Source: Castor canadensis (lineage: Eukaryota; Chordata; Mammalia; Rodentia; Castoridae). Taken from it: DNA of 64,000 nt. Positions 57,447-64,000 of this stretch are shown piece by piece (the stretch's first letter is position 1; every line of letters begins with the position of its first letter). Both the position numbers and the translations under genes were made by a program. The notes under the pieces were generated by a model. That model worked only from the letters and a program-made list of their open reading frames with translations, made no database searches and was not told the DNA's origin. Location: the NCBI RefSeq assembly GCF_047511655.1, contig NC_133397.1:122911308-122975307 (forward strand), in the 5' to 3' direction.

Positions 57447-58610
57447 TTACCAGTGCTGGCCGGCGGCGCGGGTGCCCAGCTGCGCCTGGGACATGGCGGG
57501 CACGGCGGTGGCGGCGGCGGCGGCCGCGGCCGCGTCGCCCACGCCGGGGAGGACAGAGCGCACGGAGCGGCGGAACTCCTCGTTCCTCCAGGTGTAGAGC
57601 AGCGGGTTGAGCGCGGACAGCGCGCAGCACAGGAGCCAGCTGGCGGCCTGCACGCCCCAGGGCACGGGCAGCGAGAAGCCGCTGGCCAGGCTCACCCACA
57701 CGAGCGGCTGCGTGGCCAGCAGGAAGACGCAGCAGAGCAGCAGCACCGACAGGCCACTGAGTCGCCGCTGCGCGCGGCGCGGCTGCAGCGCGGGCGCCAG
57801 GGGCTGGGGCTGCGCGGGGTGCGCGGGGTGCGCGGCGCCGCCGGGGCCGGACGCGTGCGGGGCGGCGGGGAAGGCGGCGGCGGCGGCCGCGCAGCCGGGC
57901 AGCTGGTGCAGCAGGTGGAAGTTGAGCACGCTGACCCGCTTGACGCTGACGCGCACGCGGCGCACGATGCCCAGGTAGCAGTGCAGCAGCAGCGCCGTCT
58001 GCGCCAGCAGCGCGCCCGCAGCCAGCAGCGCGGGGTAGTGCAGCTGCGGGGGCGCGGCGCCCGGGCGCGGGGCCCAGGGTGGCAGCAGCAGCACCAGGCC
58101 CAGCGCGATCGCCCAGGACAGCGCCAGCATGCCCACCGTGTGGCGCCGCTGGTACAGCACCTGGTAGGTGGCGGGCGCCCTGGTGATGAGCAGGTAGCGG
58201 TTCAGGGCCACCAGGCAGTGGGACAGCAGGGACACGGTGAGGCCCAGGCCCAGCAGCCCGCCCCGCAGCAGGCGGTAGCTGCCCCCCGCGGCGTCCCAGT
58301 CCCCCGGGGGCTCGGTGGAACCGGCGGGCAGGAGCCCCAGCACCGCCTCCTGCGGCATCCAGAGCGCGCAGACGCTGAGGTCGGCGGCGCAGCCGTTGAC
58401 GATGAAGGCGTTGCTGGTGGTCTGCAGCTTGCGGAAGGACGACACGAGATAGATGACCATGCCGTTGGCCAGCGTGCCCCCGATGGCCAGGCCCGAGTAG
58501 AGGAGGGACACGGGGATGCGGCGGCCCGCCCACGCCTCCTCGTCCTCGCACAGCAGCAGCAGCGATCCCCCGGTGGTGGAGGACGTGGACGTGGACGAGG
58601 AGTTGGTCAT
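57447..58610 (-). CDS. GPR88: GPR88, orphan G-protein-coupled receptor (complete, single coding exon)
   Basis: Predicted 387-residue seven-helix receptor, recognised as GPR88, an orphan plasma-membrane receptor strongly expressed in striatal neurons that signals through Gi/o (family knowledge). The N-terminus is a Ser/Thr-rich stretch with one N-glycosylation sequon at N3. Approximate helices: TM1 35-57 (N49), TM2 68-91 (D77), TM3 115-139, TM4 160-178 (W166), TM5 193-215, TM6 285-308, TM7 318-340 with NPLLY at 335-339, then a short basic helix 8 (RRS). The usual DRY motif is NRY at 137-139. No Cys stands at the usual start of TM3 or in the second extracellular loop, so the common class A disulfide is absent. 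Intracellular loop 3 is long and Ala/Pro-rich with a six-Ala run (241-246); the tail has eight Ala (360-367). The frame stays open three codons upstream but begins at GTG; the ATG at 58608-58610 has A at -3 and gives the N-terminus known in other mammals. Stop is TAA. No frameshift is seen. Confidence 0.97.
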   Translation of the reverse strand: MTNSSSTSTSSTTGGSLLLLCEDEEAWAGRRIPVSLLYSGLAIGGTLANGMVIYLVSSFRKLQTTSNAFIVNGCAADLSVCALWMPQEAVLGLLPAGSTEPPGDWDAAGGSYRLLRGGLLGLGLTVSLLSHCLVALNRYLLITRAPATYQVLYQRRHTVGMLALSWAIALGLVLLLPPWAPRPGAAPPQLHYPALLAAGALLAQTALLLHCYLGIVRRVRVSVKRVSVLNFHLLHQLPGCAAAAAAFPAAPHASGPGGAAHPAHPAQPQPLAPALQPRRAQRRLSGLSVLLLCCVFLLATQPLVWVSLASGFSLPVPWGVQAASWLLCCALSALNPLLYTWRNEEFRRSVRSVLPGVGDAAAAAAAATAVPAMSQAQLGTRAAGQHW

Positions 58611-58689
58611 CCTGGCCACCTCTTCACACCTCGCGCCCTAGCGACGGCTTCGGCTTCGTGCAGCGCGGCCCATCCTGACACTCGCCTGC
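58611..58689 (-). other. GPR88: GPR88 5' leader within the coding exon (predicted)
   Basis: These 79 nt lie between a candidate splice acceptor (AG at 58690-58691, preceded on the minus strand by the pyrimidine-rich tract tgtctctgccctcccggcag) and the ATG. A second AG four nt further in could serve as an alternative acceptor. The leader holds a short upstream ORF (ATG at 58671-58673, TAG at 58638-58640, 11 codons). The boundaries are inferred from splice-site consensus only. Confidence 0.5.
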
Positions 58690-58930
58690 CTGCCGGGAGG
58701 GCAGAGACATCCTTTCAGCCCTCTGCCACCGACACAAAAGGCTGAAAGCCGAATAATGGGGTGGGGGAGGAGGGGGGAGAGAGAGAGCTGGAGGAGAACG
58801 GGGGTGGCAGATGACAGGTGCCTGCCTCGGAATTGTCTCCAGCGCCAGGAGAAAGGCCACTGTGCACTCAGCAGGCTTCAGGGAAGCCCTAGGACAGAGC
58901 CATACCACGAACAGCCTTCTCTTCTCACCC

Positions 58931-58983
<53 letters not shown>

Positions 58984-59142
58984 CCACCACCGCTGGGGAC
59001 GTTGTCAGGTGAAGCTGCCAGTTACCAGGAGAAAGCGGAGATATCCTGGCTGGGGAAAATGCCACAGGAAGGGGTGGAGGGCATCTTGCTTTGGGGCTGG
59101 TCCCCAGCTGGCGATAGCACAGGGAAGGATGCCAGGACGTAC
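58690..59142 (-). other. GPR88: Predicted GPR88 5'-UTR intron (453 bp)
   Basis: The interval is bounded on the minus strand by a near-perfect donor (AAG then GTACGT, intron start 59142) and the acceptor ending at 58690. A purine-rich tract (58758-58806 on +) and an (AC)25 microsatellite (58932-58981) lie inside. An uninterrupted coding exon with an upstream non-coding exon matches the gene model known in other mammals. The exact junctions here are inference. Confidence 0.5.
58932..58981. repeat. (AC)25 microsatellite
   Basis: Pure AC dinucleotide run of about 50 bp in the predicted GPR88 leader intron, potentially polymorphic and able to form Z-DNA. Confidence 0.95.
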
Positions 59143-59450
59143 CTTCTCAGTAGCAGCATCTGTGGTCCAGAAATCAACAGGAGAAACTCAGCTGGGATCA
59201 GTGCCAGGGACAACTGCCCGGTTTCTCCCAAGCAGCATCCTCACACATGGTCCCAGACAGGAACCAGCAGCTGCAGGGCCCTTCTCGGCGGCCAGAGGAG
59301 CTGGAGAAAGTTAAGTGGCAGCGGGCTGCAAGCCCAGGCCGGTGAGCAGGCAGCAGAAGCAGCGACGATGGCTGGCTGCAAAAGCAGACGCTGAGCTCAA
59401 GGGGAGAGCACCCTGCGCGCTCCAGAGCAAGAGTGGTGGCTGATTGTGGC
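59143..59450 (-). other. GPR88: Predicted GPR88 non-coding exon 1
   Basis: The 3' end is set by the AAG|GTACGT donor at 59143/59142. The 5' end is placed about 30 nt downstream of a TATA-like box and is approximate. The exon is moderately GC-rich and contains a 16-codon upstream ORF (ATG at 59246-59248, stop at 59198-59200). A second ATG near the donor would run into exon 2 and stop before the receptor ATG. Confidence 0.4.
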
Positions 59451-59477
59451 GAACCCACTCGACGCACTCTCCGCTCA

Positions 59478-59483
59478 GTTATA
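59478..59483 (-). promoter_or_regulatory. TATA-like element of the candidate GPR88 promoter
   Basis: TATAAC reads on the minus strand, within gatgtataactgagcg, about 335 nt upstream of the predicted exon 1 donor. It is the only TATA-like hexamer I noticed just upstream of the predicted exon. A CpG-island gene may instead start at several dispersed sites, so this is tentative. Confidence 0.25.
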
Positions 59484-59999
59484 CATCACCCAGGGAAAGA
59501 CAGCCTTTCCATGCCTGGCATGAATTATTCAATAGCTTCTAACTTGTAAGGGGAAGAAAAATATCTGGCTCACAGAGTCCTGTAGTTAACAAGTTTCTCT
59601 TTCTCTCACTCGCCTTATTTTTCACTCTGCCTCATTTTCTCTCCGTCCTTTCTCCCCTCCCTTCAATGTTAGGATAAAATTTAATGTCTCTCCATTTCTT
59701 TCATCTCAGTCTGATACATCCTGGAAGCAAGATTCTTCTCAGAGAGAACTACACGCCCCATACCCAGGACTGATCACTTCATCCCCACAGTTTTTGGGAG
59801 AATCACTTTCTATTTCAATTGAAATACATTTTTTCTTTGCTAAAAGTGGGACATGTGTAATTATCTGCAGCAAATCTGCCAAGTCTTCATTTAAATCATA
59901 ATTTCAGGGTATTTTTTCCATCATTAGACTCCCTTCTAGAGTTTGGCTTGTGTTACAGCAGTGAAAGAATTGGGAGGTTAAAAAAGAAAAAAAGTCAGA
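59484..59999. other. Region upstream of GPR88, nothing recognised
   Basis: Unique sequence just upstream of the candidate promoter. No repeat or gene seen. Confidence 0.5.
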
Positions 60000-60560
60000 G
60001 ACATAAAGCTGGTATCAGTGTACCTCTAAACAATGGACTATTACTCAGCAATCAAAAGAAATGGGCTAACAAGCCATGAAAAGACGTGGAGGAACCTTAA
60101 GCGAGTATTGCAAAGTGAAAGAAGCCAATCTGACGAAGTCCACACACTGTGTGCTTCCAACTGTACAACATTCTGGGAAAGACAAGACTAGAGGCAGTAG
60201 AAGGAGCAAGGGTTGCCGGGGATGGATGGCAGGGAGGAACAGTCAGAGCACAGAGGAGTTTTAAGATAGGGAAACTACTCTGTATGGTACTATAATGGTG
60301 AGCGTATGTCATTATAAATTTGTCCAGACCAGTAGAATATATAACACCTAGCCTGAACCCTAATGTAAGGTAGAGGCTCTGAGTGAATATGTGTCCGGGT
60401 ACTTTATCCATGGTGAGAAATGAACCATTCTGCTGGCGGATACTGACAGCCAGGAAGGCTAAAACCTGTATGTTGAGGGGGCTGTATGGGAAATCTCTGT
60501 ACCTTTTGCTCAGATTTGCTGTAAATCTAAAATGTAAAGTCTGTTTTTAAAACATAGGTG
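60000..60560 (+). mobile_element. Old L1 (L1M-type) 3' end
   Basis: ggactattactcagcaatcaaaag, actactctgtatggtactataatggtg, tatgtcattataaatttgtcc and atgggaaatctctgtacc, in L1M order, ending in aaaatgtaaagtctgtttttaaaa. Confidence 0.8.
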
Positions 60561-60639
60561 TTGGGGAAAAACAATGTACCTGAATCCATAGTGTGACTGT
60601 TAAATATGGCTTTTCACTTCAGAACTCACCCCCGCTTTT

Positions 60640-60860
60640 TTCTTATCATTGTTGTACATTGTGACAGTTACAAAAGTTCTTAAAATATATCATAGTTGAA
60701 TTCACCCCCTCCACTATTCTCCTTTATCCCTCCTTCTATTTCTGGAATAATTTCAACAGGTCTCATTTTTTCATTTGCACACGTAAGTACATAAATACTT
60801 CTACCATATTTATTATATGGTATGTCTTGGAGATTTACAGGCTGATGTTCAAATCTGCTT
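60640..60860 (-). mobile_element. Possible rodent L1-related repeat, antisense
   Basis: gttacaaaagttcttaaaatatatcatagttg and ggtctcattttttcatttgc look like a dispersed rodent L1-related sequence. I cannot confirm the family or orientation. Confidence 0.3.
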
Positions 60861-61959
60861 TGGTACAAGTGCTAATTCACCCAATTCCTCACAGGAAGTT
60901 TTTTTGCGACAGGTATCCCCCCAAATAAACAATTTGTCACTGGCAAAGTCATGTGTTTGCAAATTTAATTCAATAGGAAATACGTCAATGTAACACAATA
61001 GAAAATGCTAGATGGGGTTTGGGGACACCCAAGTTCTAAGCGGGACATCCAGTAATGGACCTTGTGATAGGCTGTTCATCTTTTCAGGTAAGAGGTGTCC
61101 ACTCAATGAATTCAAAGCCCTTTCTGCTCAAACTGTCTTGGGATCCCTATTCCTCCCTCATTCTGCCACCTGACATAGACCTCCTGGGTCATGCGACAGT
61201 TCTTTCCAATCTGTCCCTAAGACCAGCATTTCAAGATGTAAGTCAGAACTCTTTTCTCTCTTTCACAACCAATAAAACCAGTCATTTTCATTCATGACTT
61301 CAGAACAGTGGTGGGTAGCACGAAGTGTGAGTTGGTAGATTTAGGTCAGGCTCTATCTCAGTGGACATGGTTGGGGGTTGGTGACAGAAAAGCAATGACA
61401 GGTTTTCAGTGGGTTGAAGATTCAGATGTCACTTATTAATATTACAGAGCAGTTGTCATTATCTTTTGACTGTTGTCTGTATTTACAACTTTGAATGTAT
61501 CAAATGTAGCAGGCCTATAGGAGATTCCTCTAATCATTCATAGTTAAAACTTTTGTCATCAAAATAAAAGTTCTTCTTTCACATTAATTTAGTCATAGAG
61601 GACTTCCGAAATTGCATCCCAGGTCCTGGGTTCTGGAGACCACTTTGTGTGCCATCTGTGAGAACAAACAAGCCCATCTAAGAGACTCCACACCTCCTCT
61701 GCCCAAACCCTGCTTCCTCTAGCCCTGGACTGACTGGGATCAAACTTCTGTCTGCTTTTTAATTTGGTTTCATTTTTGTTTTAAGCTACTGAACTTGTAG
61801 AATAAAGGATAGGGATTTATTTTCTTTTATTCCCAATGTCACAACAGTGCCTAGCACTCGGTAGAGATACTTCATACTTACTGGGTTCATGCATGGGTGA
61901 CATTATAAGTGATTTCATTTATTCTTTCTATGGTGAAGCACCAGGTGGTTTTTACGAGG
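60861..61959. other. Intergenic, no gene recognised
   Basis: Unique sequence. A short L2/MIR-like tail may lie at 61825-61880 (acaacagtgcctagcactcgg). Confidence 0.5.
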
Positions 61960-62660
61960 GTTACTCTGCCTTTGCCACCAGCAGGACCTCACTCCTTGCT
62001 CCTTCCGTCATCCCCTTCCTCATGTGTTCTTAATCTCTCTGCTTGCCACCCTTGCTCCCCTGTGACCTTCCAAAATGTTGATTTCACCACCACCTAAAAA
62101 AAATCTCCCCCGAACCTCACCTCCTTCTCAAGGTGGTGACACACAGCTCCCTTCCCTTTGGCGGAAGTGCTCGGTTTCTGCTCCTATGCCCTGGTCTCCT
62201 GTTCCATGCCCACCTCTGCTGCCTTTGGTTCTTTCCACAGCACAGCTGTGACCAAGGTCAGCAGCAACCTTCAACTGTGAACCCATGACACCTAAATCCT
62301 TCTCTCTCCAACTCTGTTGTAGCCCATTTCCCCTCACCACCCCACCCCCAGCCCCAGGCTTCTCTTTGTCCCCTCCATCCGCTCCTTTCCTCACTCCCTC
62401 TCTGCACCCTCACTCACCCACTGTCATGGGTGCCTTAATTTGCTACTCCTGCTGCTCTATTCTTGGATTCATCTGACTCTCTTCTCTCCCTAATTAGTCT
62501 CCACCTGTTCCAGACCTTCCACTCTTGCTGGAATTCTCCCACAATTCTTTCCTACCGCTGTCCTTCCACCCAGAGCTAGCCTGTCCCCTCCTACCCTGTT
62601 CTTTGTCACTGCTTCAGTTGATTCTTCCTTCCATGGTTCCAACAATTCACCACCAATAGG
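61960..62660 (+). mobile_element. Possible ancient L2 LINE fragment
   Basis: gtgaccaaggtcagcagcaaccttc and CT-rich words resemble L2. The match is weak. Confidence 0.35.
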
Positions 62661-62909
62661 GTGCTTGTTGTAATTTTCTGATCTGCTGCCTGGGAGTTAG
62701 GATGACTTCTACCTAATCCTAATAAGAGTTTTTATGTGAAAAATGATTTTTCCTTTAACTGTCAGTATAATGGTTTATATTTGGTGTATTTTAAAAAGGT
62801 GAGTCATCTATTTATTTCTGTGATAAGCCCTATTTGGTTATGGTAAGTTATCCTTTTTAATAGACAGTAGGATTCTATTTACTAGTATTTTAGCAAAGAG
62901 TTTTGTGTT

Positions 62910-63240
62910 GGACACCAGAGCTCAAGCGTGTAATCCTAGATATGTGGGAGGCTGACTTTGGGAGGATTGCATTTGAGTCCAGCCCAGGCAAAAGGTTCAT
63001 GAGATTCCCATCTCAATGGAAAAAACTGGGTCTGGGTGTGGTGGCATACACCTGTCATCCCGGCTATGGTGAGAAGCCTAAAATAGGAGGATTGCAGTGC
63101 AGACTGGCCTGGACAAAGAGCAAGACCTCCAAAATAACCAGAACAAAAAGGACTGGGGGAGTGGCTCAAGTACTAGAGCACCTGCCTAAGAAATGTGAAG
63201 CTCTGAGTTCAAATCCCAATACCACCAAAAAAACCCACCA
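62910..63240 (+). mobile_element. Composite SINE (two Alu-like units plus ID-like unit)
   Basis: First unit (caagcgtgtaatcctagatatgtggg), second unit (ctgggtgtggtggcatacacctgtcatcc) and ID-like unit (agtggctcaagtactagagcacctgcc, gagttcaaatccc) with an A-rich tail. Confidence 0.9.
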
Positions 63241-63466
63241 TTTTTCCATCACAAGTGAAACCTAGTTAACTTAATTTTTATGCTGTCTTGTCTTTTCTTG
63301 GTATTAGAGTTATGATAAAATCATAAGATTAGAGGTTTTTTTCTTTTTCTGTAGGTTCTGTGGAACTTATATATAAATTATTAGGCTCTTTTAGAGATCT
63401 TCAACTATCATTTTAATTTCTCTTAAGGTTATTGGTAGATTTGGGTTTCAACTTTCTTTTAGGACT

Positions 63467-63778
63467 TTTTTTTTTTTGCAGTACTGAGGTTTGAACTCAG
63501 AGCCTTGCACTTGCTAAGCAAGTGCTCTACAACCTGAGCCACACATCCAGCTCTTTTTTGCTTTGGTTATTTTCAGATAGAGCCTCATACTTTTTGTCAG
63601 GACGGGACTCACACCAAGAGCCTTCTGAGTAGATGGGATTTGCACGTGTGTGCACTATAACCAGCTTGTTCTTTAAGATAGGGTCTTGCTAACTTTTTGC
63701 CCTTGCTAGCCTCCAACCATGATCCTCATATTTCCCCCTTCCAAGTAACTGGGATTACAGTCACAACACCCGGCCTCT
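63467..63778 (-). mobile_element. Composite SINE, antisense
   Basis: Reversed copy of the same three-part structure: ttgaactcagagccttgcacttgctaagc, then two reversed Alu-like units ending cttccaagtaactgggattacag. Placed tail-to-tail with the SINE at 62910-63240. Confidence 0.9.
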
Positions 63779-64000
63779 AAGGAAATTTTTATCATTATTG
63801 TATTGTATGTATTTGAACTGCAAACTTCTTATGTGTTGTAAAAGGAAGTAAGGTATAAGTAAACTGCATATCCACCTATTCATCTATCTATTTACCCAAG
63901 ATTATAAATGCATATGCTCACACAAACATTTATTGCACTCCTATTATATGCTGGGAATTTAAAGAATAAAGATAAATAAGATTCATTCCTGACCTTCAGT

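Larger units (their letters stand above)
57330..58690. promoter_or_regulatory. CpG island covering the GPR88 coding exon
   Basis: Base composition changes abruptly to very GC-rich with many CpG dinucleotides across the whole coding exon, unlike the AT-leaning flanks. Because stop codons are scarce in such sequence, long out-of-frame and antisense ORFs appear here as by-products. Confidence 0.85.

Noticed and set aside
57145..58551. A 468-codon ORF on the minus strand in another frame of the GPR88 exon
   Set aside because: It is Arg/Pro/Ala-rich, without domain order, and exists because the GC-rich exon lacks stop codons. The GPR88 frame explains the sequence.
58617..58619. An earlier in-frame start for GPR88 three codons upstream
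   Set aside because: The codon is GTG, not ATG; the ATG at 58608-58610 has a suitable context and gives the N-terminus known in other mammals.
57438..58745. A 435-codon ORF on the plus strand antisense to GPR88
   Set aside because: Low-complexity Gly/Gln/Arg-rich product, a shadow of GC-rich codon use on the other strand.

Overview
This window is mammalian nuclear DNA. The interspersed repeats point to a rodent, most likely of the beaver/kangaroo-rat clade (Castorimorpha). It is full of composite SINEs that join a B1/Alu-like 7SL-derived unit to an ID-like tRNA-derived unit, along with L1, L2, MIR and ERVL-MaLR LTRs. The species call is an inference from SINE structure alone. No bacterial, plasmid or phage features are present.

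Only one protein-coding gene can be supported. It is an intact, single-exon coding region for the orphan G-protein-coupled receptor GPR88, on the minus strand at 57447-58610, inside a CpG island. Sequence signals suggest a small upstream non-coding exon (about 59143-59450) with a consensus splice donor, a 453-bp intron carrying an (AC)n microsatellite, a splice acceptor 79 nt before the ATG, and a 3' UTR of about 1.7 kb ending at a cluster of AATAAA signals near 55721-55751. In human, GPR88 lies between CDC14A (upstream) and VCAM1 (downstream, across a large gap). If synteny holds, most of this window (1 to about 55700) is the gene-poor interval downstream of GPR88.

The rest is a layered record of retrotransposition. 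1-13 kb: old L2/MIR, two MaLR LTRs, a young L1 3' end with a 13-nt target-site duplication (TSD), two head-to-tail composite SINEs, and a 43-bp tandem repeat with a perfect palindrome. 13-33 kb: mainly unique sequence, old L2, a MLT1A-type LTR inside an L2, and a MaLR LTR interrupted by a long (TTC)n tract. 33-38 kb: a decayed antisense L1 into which a younger sense L1 inserted, carrying what looks like a 3' transduction with its own poly(A) and flanking TSDs. 38-54 kb: unique DNA, antisense L1, a fragment of an endogenous retroviral pol gene, a 3'-truncated tailless 7SK RNA retropseudogene nested in a SINE, and a retroviral-type LTR with an expanded (CT)n. 54-59.5 kb: a nearly repeat-free block containing GPR88. 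59.5-64 kb: old L1, possible L2, and two opposed composite SINEs.

I found no convincing new biological system. The most useful observations are the GPR88 gene structure, the L1 3' transduction and the tailless 7SK copy. Repeat boundaries were judged by eye and are approximate unless a TSD is given.
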